Shown: in pieces, positions 16,238 to 25,078 of the stretch
How the letters are laid out: each line of letters opens with the position of its first letter
Position numbering within the stretch: position 1 is the stretch's first letter
Assembly (NCBI GenBank): GCA_019359045.1
Contig: JAHHIA010000006.1
Location: forward strand, 62,001-126,000
DNA from: Scytolyngbya sp. HA4215-MV1
GTDB taxonomy: Bacteria; Cyanobacteriota; Cyanobacteriia; Leptolyngbyales; Leptolyngbyaceae
Reading direction: 5' to 3'
Length of the DNA stretch: 64,000 nucleotides
Program-made: the position numbers and the translations under genes
Notes under the pieces: generated by a model
The model's input: the letters and a program-made list of their open reading frames with translations, nothing else
What the model was told of the DNA's origin: nothing
Databases searched by the model: none

Positions 16238-17644
16238 CTATGGCTGAGGTGCGATCGGTAACCAAACGCGAAAGGTTGTGCCCGGGTTCGCAGTGATTCT
16301 ACCCCCGATCGCCTCAGGCAAAGCGGGGCTAAAAACTTGAATTTCGCCACGCATCTGTTGAATTAATTCTTGCGCGATCGCCAATCCTAACCCAGTTCCA
16401 GGAATTTCTCCCGTTGCCTGTACGCCTCGATAATGGCGTTCAAACAGATGTTCTAAATCTTGTGGAGGAATGCCTGGACCCGTATCGCTAAGCTCGATCG
16501 CTTGTTGTATACCGAACTCAGTCGTGCGTTGTGCTCCGACTTGCAGAAAGACTTCACCCCCCGTTGGAGTGTATTTCAAAGCATTGTCAATCAGATTGCT
16601 CAAAACTTCACGCAATGCCAGTGGGTTCACCAAAACCAGCGGCATGTCTGATGGGATAGAGGTCTGCAAGCTTAGCCCACCCTCCTGAGCGATCGCAGCG
16701 GCAGAAGCCAATAGCGGTTCTAAGCAGTCGGCTAAAGGGTAGATAACTACTTGAAAGTTCGCATTGCTTGATAAGCCGGATGCAGGCAGCAAAATCGGTT
16801 GAGCTGTAGGTGGCAAAGAAACCAATTGCTGAGAGACTAAATCTGGATTGGGGTCTTTAGTCGCAGAGCGCAAGTAGGGCGAGTTTGCGTTACCCAAATC
16901 AGCCACTTGATCCAACTGCTGAAGCAACTCGTTCAGACGATCGCTTTCTCGAATAATGCTAGACGCCACTTCTCGATTGGTATCACTTGGTAACAAACGC
17001 TTCAGCAACAGTTTGCCAAATGTTTTCAGCGCAGTCAGCGGGCTCCGAAACTGGTGCAGTAAGTTATCCATTAAGTCTCGCTGCCGCGCTTGCAAAATCT
17101 CTTGCTGATGGTGAGCTTGCTCAAGCCACTGATAGCGCTGATCCAAAACGCAGGCGATCGCGAGCGTTTCGGCAATTCGCTCAATTTGAGTATGCTCCCA
17201 ATCTGTCCAGGCACGATCTTCCCGCCCAGTGACCAAAAAACCCAGCATTCCCTCGTCCTGCATCAAAGGAATCACAATTTGGCGCGGTTGTGACAGCGTA
17301 TGATTCGGTGGCTCTACAGTAAATTGAACTTCGGAATCTGCCGTCATTTCAGAGCGAAGGTGCAGCGTTGTCATCAAATCGGGGGATGTCAGATCAGCTG
17401 ACAGCACGGCAGGCGAAGCACTCATTGCTTGAATCTCATCTGAAGGCAAAGCCCAACCTTCCATATCTTGCCAAGCAACCGCCGTTTCAGGGTAAGCAAA
17501 AACAGGCACAAGTTGGGTCTCTCCCCCCTCTACAATCTGGTGCGTGAGATAGACAACCCCCAACGATGCCCCGAAAGTTTGGGTCAGCAGAGCTACCTGA
17601 GAACGACACAGGGCAACAAATTCGGGACTGGCAGATATCAACAT
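16238..17644 (-). CDS. GAF-domain sensor histidine kinase, Hik2/CSK-like
   Basis: The soluble 468-residue kinase has an N-terminal GAF-like sensor domain (residues about 10-165). The dimerisation helix carries HQFRSPLTALKTFGKLLLKRL, with phospho-acceptor His197. The ATPase domain has NLIDNALKYTPTGG, DTGPGIPP and GTGLGLAIAQEL. The HQFRSPLTALKTF box and domain order are those of Hik2, the cyanobacterial homologue of the chloroplast sensor kinase that reports plastoquinone redox state and salt stress. A Rre1-like regulator, the known Hik2 partner, is encoded 2.8 kb away. The family match is from memory, so the specific name is tentative. Confidence 0.7.
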   Translation of the reverse strand: MLISASPEFVALCRSQVALLTQTFGASLGVVYLTHQIVEGGETQLVPVFAYPETAVAWQDMEGWALPSDEIQAMSASPAVLSADLTSPDLMTTLHLRSEMTADSEVQFTVEPPNHTLSQPRQIVIPLMQDEGMLGFLVTGREDRAWTDWEHTQIERIAETLAIACVLDQRYQWLEQAHHQQEILQARQRDLMDNLLHQFRSPLTALKTFGKLLLKRLLPSDTNREVASSIIRESDRLNELLQQLDQVADLGNANSPYLRSATKDPNPDLVSQQLVSLPPTAQPILLPASGLSSNANFQVVIYPLADCLEPLLASAAAIAQEGGLSLQTSIPSDMPLVLVNPLALREVLSNLIDNALKYTPTGGEVFLQVGAQRTTEFGIQQAIELSDTGPGIPPQDLEHLFERHYRGVQATGEIPGTGLGLAIAQELIQQMRGEIQVFSPALPEAIGGRITANPGTTFRVWLPIAPQP

Positions 17645-18072
17645 AGATAGCTGTAGATGTGGTTACACCGTCTCTCCGTCTTTCCAAACTACAGCACTCG
17701 GTCTCTTCTGTCCGAGTAAATCAGCCTTTCGTAAACCCTCCAGGATAATTTGACAGGATTCAATCTGGATAACTTTTGACTGTATTGACCGCAAAACTGG
17801 AATCTTGAGAAAATGAATGTCAAGATGAAAATGGTTAAGTTAAGTAAAAATTGATTGATTTTTTTTGGCATTTTCTTTGATTCTATGAAGTAATGGGTGC
17901 AAGGAATGAGACCACCACGCTGATAAGCGTCCTTTTCACAGAATCTTGAGGAAAAATTTAGATTTTGTATCGAACCGTTAAGAGAAGTTGAAATCTGAGA
18001 GCCAAGTCGATATACTGACGACGGTTTTTGTAACTATCATTACACTTGGTATTGAAAAAAGGAGGTAAGGGG
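17645..18072. other. Divergent intergenic region, kinase / DUF3155
   Basis: AT-rich DNA without a credible gene. It should hold the promoters of the Hik2-like kinase and the DUF3155 gene. GGAGG at 18061-18065 is the ribosome-binding site of the latter. Confidence 0.5.
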
Positions 18073-18390
18073 TTGGCAAGGAGACGCAAGCGCAAGAGTC
18101 GTCGGCGGCAGGAGGGTCGCCGGATACTTGAGAACGTGCCTCAATATAGCATTGAGTGTGGGGAAGATAAACCTGTCACCGCGGCGCGAAAATTCATTCA
18201 ATCCGAAGGCATTCTTCCACCTGCGCTACTTTTAGTTAAGCGCAATGAGCACACAACAGATCGATATTTTTGGGCAGAAAAAGGGCTTTTCGGTGCTCAG
18301 TATGTTGAAGAAAACCATTTTCTGTTTCCCAGCCTAAGACCTTCAGATTCAGAAGTAGAAAGTTTACCGATCGCTGTTCGCAGCCGTTGA
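18073..18390 (+). CDS. DUF3155 family protein
   Basis: The TTG at 18073 is chosen because GGAGG lies seven bases upstream and the conserved family N-terminus MARRRKRKSRRRQEGRRILE begins there. The product has 105 residues. The strongly basic first 20 residues are followed by VPQYSIECGEDKPVTAARKF, LPPALLLVKRNEHTTDRYF and WAEKGLFGAQYVEENHFLFP. This matches the small cyanobacterium-specific DUF3155 family of unknown function. The basic head suggests nucleic acid or ribosome contact, which is inference. A clear terminator follows at 18435-18469. Confidence 0.85.
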   Translation: MARRRKRKSRRRQEGRRILENVPQYSIECGEDKPVTAARKFIQSEGILPPALLLVKRNEHTTDRYFWAEKGLFGAQYVEENHFLFPSLRPSDSEVESLPIAVRSR

Positions 18391-18434
18391 CTCTCTACTT
18401 TCCTAACCGCATCGAAGAATCTATTATTTCGGAT

Positions 18435-18469
18435 AGTCCCCCATTGCTCGTCAGTGTGGGACTCTTTTT
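18435..18469 (+). terminator. Terminator after DUF3155 gene
   Basis: AGTCCC (18435-18440) and GGGACT (18458-18463) close a hairpin, followed by CTTTTTA. Confidence 0.75.
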
Positions 18470-18487
18470 ATTGCGTCACAAAGCCCA

Positions 18488-18534
18488 CAAAAATTGAGGA
18501 GACGAGTGCACTGGGGTGCGCCCATCTCCTCAAT
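18488..18534 (-). terminator. Terminator after the complex C assembly gene
   Basis: ATTGAGGAGA (18493-18502) and TCTCCTCAAT (18525-18534) form a perfect 10-bp stem. Read on the minus strand it is followed by TTTTTG, 33 bases after the stop codon at 18568. Confidence 0.8.
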
Positions 18535-18567
18535 TGCCAATCCGAGCCATACATACTTAGTCCAAGA

Positions 18568-19104
18568 CTATTGAATCGTCTTGAGTTGAAAGGCGCGTTT
18601 TAGCGCTGCTAGCTCATCCCGGTGTGCCACCACTTTAACGAAAGTTTGGTCCGTGCCGCCTAACTGATTGTCAGTATCAATTTTGAGAGAAACTCGTTCA
18701 GGGCGAGCTGCCGATCGCCAATAGAATACACCCGCTCCAGGCGCCAGCAAAACTAAGCTTAACAACAGGGTAGAAAACTGAGGTGGCAGCAACAGCGATA
18801 AAACCAGAACCAGACAAAGAATCCCCACTGCTGCTAAAAAGCTTAGAAAGATCGCCAGGAAGAGGCTCGGACGGACAAATCCTTCAAACGTCAGCTGGTT
18901 GGACATAGCACCAGATTGTACAGGCAAGTACGCCCGCTGGACAAAATACTGCTGTACCTGATCAAGCAAGTCTGCCTGTGACTGAGTGGCAACTAGCCTC
19001 TCTTCCTCCGTGCGATCCTTCACAGAAGCACGGATAAAGAAGAAGAGACCGATCGCCATCAAAAAGGTCAGCAAAAAAGTGGAAACAAGAACAGAGATCG
19101 TCAT
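18568..19104 (-). CDS. Cofactor assembly of complex C subunit B-like (CCB2/CCB4 family)
   Basis: The 178-residue membrane protein has an N-terminal helix (SVLVSTFLLTFLMAIGLFFFIRAS, residues 4-27) and a paired hydrophobic region (residues about 80-128). Soluble segments follow: YFVQRAYLP...LTFEGFVRPSLFLA and a C-terminal VVAHRDELAALKRAF. The FFFIRASVKDRTEE start and layout match cyanobacterial CCB2/CCB4-type proteins, which help attach heme ci to cytochrome b6. It lies 34 bp downstream of a PadR gene on the same strand and is probably cotranscribed. The family call is from memory of the pattern. Confidence 0.6.
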   Translation of the reverse strand: MTISVLVSTFLLTFLMAIGLFFFIRASVKDRTEEERLVATQSQADLLDQVQQYFVQRAYLPVQSGAMSNQLTFEGFVRPSLFLAIFLSFLAAVGILCLVLVLSLLLPPQFSTLLLSLVLLAPGAGVFYWRSAARPERVSLKIDTDNQLGGTDQTFVKVVAHRDELAALKRAFQLKTIQ

Positions 19105-19138
19105 AGAAACTATAGTATCCCTGCTCTGCCCTCAATTG

Positions 19139-19573
19139 CTATGCCCCATTGCCGCCACTATGGGCTAAACCGCTACTACGAGCTGTATGGCTATTATTGC
19201 GGGTATAGTCTTGCCAAAGGCGATTCAGTTCCTCGGCTTTATCGCGCACATCTGCACCCAGCTGGTACATACGCCGAGGACGACCTCGTCCTTCAACCTT
19301 TTTCCAATACCCAGTGATCACTTCTTCATCTTCCAAAAACTTAAGTGCACTGTACAGCACTGTGTCGGAAAGACGATAGTTAGGATATTCACTTTCAAGA
19401 AGCTGAATCAATTCTGTTCCGTAAGAATCGCCCCGGAGCAAAACTGCAAGAACGTAACAAACAGCAAGTTCCTTGTTCAAATAGAACGGCGGTGGAACTT
19501 GGAAAAATTGATAGATATCGTCAAATTTCATTGCCTTTCGAGTGAGTTGAGCTTCTGTTTGTGTGGAAGACAT
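19139..19573 (-). CDS. PadR family transcriptional regulator
   Basis: The 144-residue protein has the PadR winged helix: KELAVCYVLAVLLRGDSYGTEL, YRLSDTVLYSALKFLEDEEVI and the wing GRGRPRRMYQL. Cyanobacterial relatives usually begin at MKFDDIYQFF (19531 here), so that internal ATG may be the true start; the longer frame is kept because both are open. It lacks the long C-terminal helical domain of the PadR at 13565. The gene leads a two-gene unit with the CCB-like protein. Confidence 0.85.
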   Translation of the reverse strand: MSSTQTEAQLTRKAMKFDDIYQFFQVPPPFYLNKELAVCYVLAVLLRGDSYGTELIQLLESEYPNYRLSDTVLYSALKFLEDEEVITGYWKKVEGRGRPRRMYQLGADVRDKAEELNRLWQDYTRNNSHTARSSGLAHSGGNGA

Positions 19574-20449
19574 AAAGATCCAAGGAGGAAATTATAGCAG
19601 CATCTTAGAGATAACAACGATGCGTTGATATTTGCCTCATCCCAAAGAATGATCCAAGAGCATAAAATTTAGATCCTCTTGAAGTCTTGAGATGATCGAC
19701 CAACTGAAAACTAAGACAAATTTGTGCCTGTAGGGGGAGTCAGCAACAAATTCACTAGATATTGGCAAATTTCCAGGAACTATTCTCAGTATTTTGCTTA
19801 CCAAGCTCTAAACAAAACGGGGCTGCATCTGATTCGGAGCACAAAAACGCTGGCAGCTCGCCTATAGAAGTATCGTTAGACAACAATACTCTACAACGAA
19901 AAGGAATAGCCTGTCTTCTTATTCTAGTGACTTAATTTTCGATTTGCTCGTTAAATCAGCAAAAAGTTGTAGACTCGATTGCACCGTTCTCATCCTCTAA
20001 GCGACTGGTGGACAATTTTAAGCCGATCAGGTAGAAAAATGTTACCAGATTTGAGCGATTTAACCCAATACACTAAGGAATAGCGACATTTTTGCAGGCT
20101 ATTTATCAAGTAGGGACAGCATTGCTGTCCTAATAGACTCAAAGTCTGTGTATGGGGAAAGGACAAGCGCCTCAATAGAATGGAAGGTGGGTAAAAAATC
20201 TGAATGGCTATTAGGTGACCTACTACTATTTAATCGAAACCACTCCAGAGAAACATCTCCCCGATCGGGGGATTTCAAGAACGTAAGCAGGAGAAGGAAA
20301 GTATAAATCCATTGTCTTGAGGGTCATTCAGCCGATTTTTTTCCATCCAAAAAAAGCGCTTCTGGAAGCAAGACGATTCTCTAAGTTAGAAGTTCCAAGA
20401 TTTTTCTCCTTTTTCTCAATTTTGTTGGCAATGGGGTGAATCAACACGC
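19574..20449. other. 876-bp non-coding region between PadR and Rre1-like genes
   Basis: I find no credible protein gene. GGACAGC (20114-20120) and GCTGTCC (20124-20130) form a 7-bp hairpin. CCCCGATCGGGG near 20262-20273 is a palindrome. The length suggests an untranslated RNA could be hidden here, but I recognise none. Confidence 0.45.
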
Positions 20450-21124
20450 TCAAACAATCCCTGAACGCAAAGCGACCACCGCTGCCTGGACCCGATCGTC
20501 GACCGCTAACTTGTTCATAATTCCCCGGATATGGGTTTTTACCGTATTGGGACTTAAGTAGAGTGCAGCCGCAATCTCGGGATTGCTACGTCCTTCCACC
20601 ATCAGTTTGAGAACTTCTAATTCCCGCTGGGAAAGCTGCCCTACATTTCCGGTTGGCGTTGGAGGCTTCAGGTGTTCAACGACACGGCGAGCAATTTGCG
20701 GGTCTAGGTAAGTTGCACCTTCTTGAGCGGCAGCGATCGCGGCAAGTAAGCGATCGACACTGGTGCCTTTGATGCAATAAGCATCTGCACCACTTGAAAG
20801 CGCCGCAATGACTTCTGTCTCAGTGGTATGAGAAGTCAGCATCACAATCCGCACGGCTGGAAGCGCCGCCTTAATCTGCTGGGTGGCAGCGATGCCATCT
20901 AATCGAGGTAAGCCAATGTCCATGACAATCAGGTCAGGCTTAAGCTTGAGGGCAAGGTCAACGCCCAAGTAGCCATCGTTCGCTTGCCCTACAATTTCAA
21001 ATTGGGGACAGTCTTCGAGCGATTGCTCTAAGCCCAGTTGCATCATGGGATCGTCTTCTACGATCAAAATCCGCAAAGGCGAAAGTTCCTGAGAATCATT
21101 TGAGGGAGCAGTAAGGTCTGACAT
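20450..21124 (-). CDS. NarL/LuxR-type response regulator, Rre1 (Ycf29)-like
   Basis: The ATG at 21124 is preferred; a TTG four codons upstream is possible. The product has 224 residues. The receiver domain has ILIVEDDPMMQLGLEQSLE with the phospho-acceptor Asp in LIVMDIGLPRLDG (residue 69 from this start). The C-terminal LuxR helix-turn-helix is QLSQRELEVLKLMVEGRSNPEIAAALYLSPNTVKTHIRGIMNKL. MQLGLEQSLE, ADAYCIKGTSVDRLL and VDDRVQAAVVALRSG are typical of cyanobacterial Rre1. That regulator acts downstream of Hik2 and Hik34 and controls heat-shock and stress genes. The Hik2-like kinase in this window is a candidate partner. Confidence 0.75.
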   Translation of the reverse strand: MSDLTAPSNDSQELSPLRILIVEDDPMMQLGLEQSLEDCPQFEIVGQANDGYLGVDLALKLKPDLIVMDIGLPRLDGIAATQQIKAALPAVRIVMLTSHTTETEVIAALSSGADAYCIKGTSVDRLLAAIAAAQEGATYLDPQIARRVVEHLKPPTPTGNVGQLSQRELEVLKLMVEGRSNPEIAAALYLSPNTVKTHIRGIMNKLAVDDRVQAAVVALRSGIV

Positions 21125-21489
21125 GTCAGGGAACAAGATAAAGGGAGAGGACGAACAAGAACTCGCGCTTTTCAGAGCTAATCATCAGGAATGCGGACTA
21201 GTGTGACGATGAGAAAAGGTTTCAAGAGATAGTCCTTTCTAACAGCCACAAAGGAAAGTGATAATCGGTGTGAATCCGCTCAAACCGCAAAATTGATCAA
21301 GATTTATCCTATCCGCTAAATCTCGGACTGGAACGTATATTAAGAACAAGTCCAAGATTGTGATCTCCTGCTTCGATGGGTATAGAGGCTTTAAATTAAT
21401 GAATCAACCTGAATTTCCCTCGATTTTCAATCAAATTGGCGATCGCCAACCTGCTCAAGCGCAATCTGGCAACGCTACTATGGGAGACT

Positions 21490-21586
21490 AATGGGGTAAG
21501 TGCGAATCCGCTCTCTTTTGAGCGTGCGATCCTTCAGCGTTCAGTGCTGAGTTCGAAGCTTAAGCCTGCGATAGGCGCAACCCATT
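21490..21586 (+). ncRNA. Candidate structured leader RNA upstream of DUF3611 gene
   Basis: AATGGG (21490-21495) pairs with CCCATT (21581-21586), and TGCG (21501-21504) with CGCA (21576-21579). Inside are three hairpins: CGCTC/GAGCG (21509-21524), TCAGC/GCTGA (21534-21550) and GCCT/AGGC (21564-21576). A closed multi-branch fold of this kind, ending 27 bp before the start codon, could be a cis-regulatory RNA. It matches no riboswitch I know, and the stems are short. Confidence 0.3.
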
Positions 21587-21613
21587 CTTGCTGATTATGA
21601 TGCCAGAGTCGTT

Positions 21614-22189
21614 ATGTTAGACAAGCCAGGCTCCTCTTCGCTTGCACCCACACTCAACGAAATTGCTAAGACTTTCCGGCTAACGGGTTGGGTTAGTTTT
21701 TGGGTGCAACTGGTTTTGACGGTCATTTCCAGTATTATTTTGATTTTTGCCAGTGCCTTGAGCCGTACCCCGGGTGCCGGTACCAATAGTCCCAGTACAG
21801 GGATTGGGGTCGTGGTGACTGTTTTCGGCATTGTGGTGCTGGGTTTCAGCATGTATTGGGCGTTGTTTCGGTATATTCCGATCGGCAGAAAATTAGCTGG
21901 CAATCCAGCTGCTCGTCCCAAAAAATCAGACACGGTTCAGGTGCTCCGCATGGGGTTGATTGCCAGTATGGTTGGAACTTTGCTCTCTCTTTTGGGTGCA
22001 GAAGCAACGATCGGGCTGTTGGCAGCAAAAGCCTTTAGTCAAGGTGTAGGCGGATTTGTGAATACTGATCCGAGCAAATTTATTCAGCCGCTCGATATTT
22101 TGGTAGTTCAGGCAAGTATTAACGTCATCCTGGCGCAATTTTCAGGGATTTCGGCATCGCTCTGGTTGCTAAATCGAATGAATCGGTGA
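21614..22189 (+). CDS. DUF3611 family membrane protein
   Basis: The 191-residue protein has four hydrophobic segments (residues about 28-50, 60-85, 115-140, 155-180). It opens with NEIAKTFRLTGWVSFWVQLVLTVISSIILIFA and has RYIPIGRKLAGNPAARPKKSDTVQVLRMGL in the middle, the layout of DUF3611. The family occurs in cyanobacteria and chloroplasts and is of unknown function. It is convergent with the DUF2949 gene, and the two share the terminator at 22232-22273. Confidence 0.75.
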   Translation: MLDKPGSSSLAPTLNEIAKTFRLTGWVSFWVQLVLTVISSIILIFASALSRTPGAGTNSPSTGIGVVVTVFGIVVLGFSMYWALFRYIPIGRKLAGNPAARPKKSDTVQVLRMGLIASMVGTLLSLLGAEATIGLLAAKAFSQGVGGFVNTDPSKFIQPLDILVVQASINVILAQFSGISASLWLLNRMNR

Positions 22190-22231
22190 GAATTTTGAGA
22201 TTTGGGATTGAAGACGGCTAGTTCTTTGGTA

Positions 22232-22273
22232 AAACCGATCAAGGGAAGCTTTTTCCACCTTTCCCATCGGTTT
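22232..22273. terminator. Bidirectional terminator between DUF3611 and DUF2949 genes
   Basis: AAACCGAT (22232-22239) and ATCGGTTT (22266-22273) are perfect complements. GGGAA/TTCCC pairing lies inside. It sits between two convergent stop codons. Confidence 0.7.
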
Positions 22274-22280
22274 ATCAGGT

Positions 22281-22481
22281 TTAATTGGTGATTTCCATCC
22301 AATCGAAAATTTGTTCTAACTGTTCAAGAGAAACGAGTCCATACTGCCAAAGGACGATTGGTAGGGGGCCGTGATCCTGTTCACAGTAGCGCAATGCGAT
22401 CGCGATTGAGTTGGCTGAAATTGCTAACTCTTTTTGTAAAAAATTGATGAGTTGAGTGTCGCTACTGGGAGGTTCCATCAC
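22281..22481 (-). CDS. DUF2949 family small protein
   Basis: The 66-residue protein contains LINFLQKELAISANSIAIAL and LPIVLWQYGLVSLEQLEQIF. These match the short cyanobacterial family DUF2949, of unknown function. There is no membrane helix. It stands alone, facing the DUF3611 gene. Confidence 0.75.
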   Translation of the reverse strand: MMEPPSSDTQLINFLQKELAISANSIAIALRYCEQDHGPLPIVLWQYGLVSLEQLEQIFDWMEITN

Positions 22482-22707
22482 TCGATATGCATCCTTAAGC
22501 GGGAAGAAAGTTCCTATGACACTTACTTAAAGCACAACTTTTCAGAAACCAGTCTTTAAATTTAATTGCTAATTGAATTAGCTATTTTAGGAAAATGCTG
22601 TCAGTAGTGGCGATTTTCATCAAGAATTTGCAAAGACGCTACATCTAGGAATGAAGTCTTTGCAAAAAATCGGTTTAGAGATTTTCAAGAATATTGAGGT
22701 TTGATGA

Positions 22708-23394
22708 TTAATTTCGCAAAGTGTAACCGACTCCGCGCACAGTCTGAATCAAGCGTTTTTCGTTCTTTTCTTCCAACTTGAGGCGCAGGTAACGGATATA
22801 GACTTCGATGATGTTGGAGTCACCCATAAAGTCATATCCCCAGACCTGTTCTAAGATGCGATCGCGGGTGATGACCTGTCGGGGATTGGTCAACAGATAT
22901 TCCAGCAGATCAAATTCTTTTGCGGTGAGTTCGATCGCCCGACTGCCCCGAAAAACTTCTCGAGTTCGACGGTTCAGGCTCAAATCTTCAAACTGGAGGG
23001 TGTCGGCGTCCTCTTCTTGCGTACGGCGCAGGTGTGCCCGGACTCTAGCCAGGAGTTCTTCGACACTAAAAGGTTTGACCACATAGTCGTCGGCTCCGGC
23101 ATCCAACCCAGCCACGCGATCGCCCACTTCATCTTTTGCGGTCAATAAAATAATGGGGACTTTGTTGCCTGTGGAGCGCAATCGCCGACACACCTCTACA
23201 CCGGGTAGTCCAGGCAGCAACCAATCCAAAATCACCAAATCAGGGTTTTGTTCGCGTGCGGTCGTGAGTCCAGCCAATCCATCGTGAGCCACGCTTACTT
23301 GATAGCCTTCATAGCTCAGTTCCAATTCGACAAATCGAGCCAGTTTGATTTCGTCTTCGACAATTAGAATGTGTGCGGGGGTGGTCATGGTCAT
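22708..23394 (-). CDS. OmpR-family response regulator (winged helix)
   Basis: The protein has 228 residues. The receiver domain runs from [19 protein letters not shown], with phospho-acceptor Asp57 in [13 protein letters not shown]. The C-terminal winged helix has [37 protein letters not shown] and [11 protein letters not shown]. It follows its partner kinase by 9 bp, so the pair is one operon. The sequence recalls manganese-responsive ManR-type regulators of cyanobacteria, but that link is tentative. Three Met codons (MTMTTPAH) leave the start uncertain by a few residues. Confidence 0.88.
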   Translation of the reverse strand: MTMTTPAHILIVEDEIKLARFVELELSYEGYQVSVAHDGLAGLTTAREQNPDLVILDWLLPGLPGVEVCRRLRSTGNKVPIILLTAKDEVGDRVAGLDAGADDYVVKPFSVEELLARVRAHLRRTQEEDADTLQFEDLSLNRRTREVFRGSRAIELTAKEFDLLEYLLTNPRQVITRDRILEQVWGYDFMGDSNIIEVYIRYLRLKLEEKNEKRLIQTVRGVGYTLRN

Positions 23395-23403
23395 GTTCTC
23401 CCT

Positions 23404-24852
23404 TTACGCTGCTGGCAAGGTGATTGTAAACGTGCTGCCAACGCCAATTTTGGAACGGACGGTGATAGTGCCATTCATGCCTTCTACGAGGGTTTTGACA
23501 ATGGAGAGTCCCAGTCCAGTCCCACCCGTTGTGCGGGCGCGGGCTTCGTCTACGCGATAGAAAGGTTCAAAGATGCGGGTCTGATGTTGGAGCGGGATGC
23601 CACATCCATGATCGGATACTTGAATGGTGACTTGGTGATCGGCTTGACTTAAATTGATAATGATGGACTCGGATGGTTCCGAATATTTAACTGCATTGTT
23701 GATCAGGTTCATTAGGACTTGCTGAAGGCGGTTGCGATCCGCTTTTACCCAAATCCGATGCTCTGCTTCTAGTGCAATCGCTCGGTTGCTGTACTTTTCA
23801 GCCATTTCTGCCAGTTCACTCACTAACTCGTTTAAGTCCAGTGACTCCATTTGAAAGTGCATGTAGCCGCTGTCTGCCCGTGCTAGATCCAGCAGATCTT
23901 GCAGGAGACGAATGGTGCGATCGGCTTCGGATGCGGCGATTTCCAGCGCTTCTCGTTGCATCTCGGTCAGGTTGTCGCTGCGGCGTAGCGTACTTTGCAG
24001 GTAGCCATGAACGATCGCCAAAGGAGTTCGCAGTTCGTGCGAAACATTACTGACAAATTGCCGTTGCTGCTCCCAAGATCCAGAGAGGCGAGATAACATT
24101 TTGTCCCACATTTCTGCCAGTTCTTTTACTTCACTAGGGGCGTTTTTGAGCTCAATTCGGGCTTGTCCCAAATCTTCAGCAGAAATCACGCCTGCCAATT
24201 GACTCATTTGCCTCAAAGAAGAGAGCGATCGCCGCACATAGTAGGCAATGACAAAAGTCATCCCTAGAACCGATAACAGACTGGCAATACTCAAAATCCG
24301 AATCGCTGCAATAAACATAGTTTGCTCACTAGTGATGTCCTGAGCGGCGTACAGTTTGCCAACCGTTTCTCCTTTCACAGTCAGTGGAATGCCACAGAGT
24401 GCCCAATAGTGCCCATGAATTTGATGAATCTGAGGTGCCATCAATTTGCCAGAAAATGCCAACAATTGCTGGGTGACTTGGTGGTTTTCAGTGGAGGGGG
24501 CAGAGAGCGCTTGCGATTGAGCAATGATACTGCCATCAGGTTGACTGACCCAAAGCAGTAAATTGACGGTTGTGCGGTTGTCAATGGCTTTTTGCAGTCC
24601 CGCTTTGACGGGCATCATCTCACTGTAGAGAGCCGCATCTTGGGACAAGCGATCGACCACCGCCCAAATTTGCTGCTTCTGAGACGCAATCAAAATCTGC
24701 TGCATTTGCCACCCTGTCCATCCGGCGACGCCACCCAATCCCAAAGCTGAAACCAATACAACGCCAATGGTTAAACGCACCTGAAGCGAGAATGGATCGA
24801 CTCGTTTCCAGGCTCTCCCGATTGTAGCTATGACGTTTTGAGGAAATTTCAT
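23404..24852 (-). CDS. Membrane sensor histidine kinase
   Basis: The 482-residue kinase has two membrane helices (residues about 25-50 and 181-205) around a periplasmic sensor of about 130 residues. A HAMP-like linker follows, then the phospho-acceptor His272 in SNVSHELRTPLAIVHGYLQ. The ATPase motifs are NLINNAVKYS, VSDHGCGIP and GGTGLGLSIVKTLVEG. It is the first gene of an operon with the OmpR-type regulator at 22708. The layout resembles ManS, the manganese sensor of Synechocystis, but no metal-binding motif stands out, so the signal is unknown. Confidence 0.85.
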   Translation of the reverse strand: MKFPQNVIATIGRAWKRVDPFSLQVRLTIGVVLVSALGLGGVAGWTGWQMQQILIASQKQQIWAVVDRLSQDAALYSEMMPVKAGLQKAIDNRTTVNLLLWVSQPDGSIIAQSQALSAPSTENHQVTQQLLAFSGKLMAPQIHQIHGHYWALCGIPLTVKGETVGKLYAAQDITSEQTMFIAAIRILSIASLLSVLGMTFVIAYYVRRSLSSLRQMSQLAGVISAEDLGQARIELKNAPSEVKELAEMWDKMLSRLSGSWEQQRQFVSNVSHELRTPLAIVHGYLQSTLRRSDNLTEMQREALEIAASEADRTIRLLQDLLDLARADSGYMHFQMESLDLNELVSELAEMAEKYSNRAIALEAEHRIWVKADRNRLQQVLMNLINNAVKYSEPSESIIINLSQADHQVTIQVSDHGCGIPLQHQTRIFEPFYRVDEARARTTGGTGLGLSIVKTLVEGMNGTITVRSKIGVGSTFTITLPAA

Positions 24853-24949
24853 GTTGGGGAGAGGTGATTATCGCCTGAATGCAGTTGATTCTTAGCTTAG
24901 CGATCGATTCTGAGAACAGGATAATAAACTCCTGAAGGGAGGATAAAAG

Positions 24950-25010
24950 ATGGAGGAAGAGGAAGAGAAGGGGTGAAGGGGTGGACGGATGAAGGGGTGG
25001 AGGGGTGAAT
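24950..25010. repeat. Purine-rich low-complexity tract
   Basis: GGAGGAAGAGGAAGAGAAGG followed by repeated GGTGAAGGGGTGGA-type units forms a 60-bp purine tract between two minus-strand genes. It looks like replication-slippage DNA. Confidence 0.5.
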
Positions 25011-25078
25011 TGGATTCGACGCTAGGATGTTGTTCACCTGTAGTATTCAAGAAAAGTCCTGGCATCACGCACCAACGC

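Noticed and set aside
21490-21586. tRNA-like fold with GTTCGAA T-loop-like text
   Set aside because: The acceptor, D and anticodon arms do not form a cloverleaf of tRNA dimensions.
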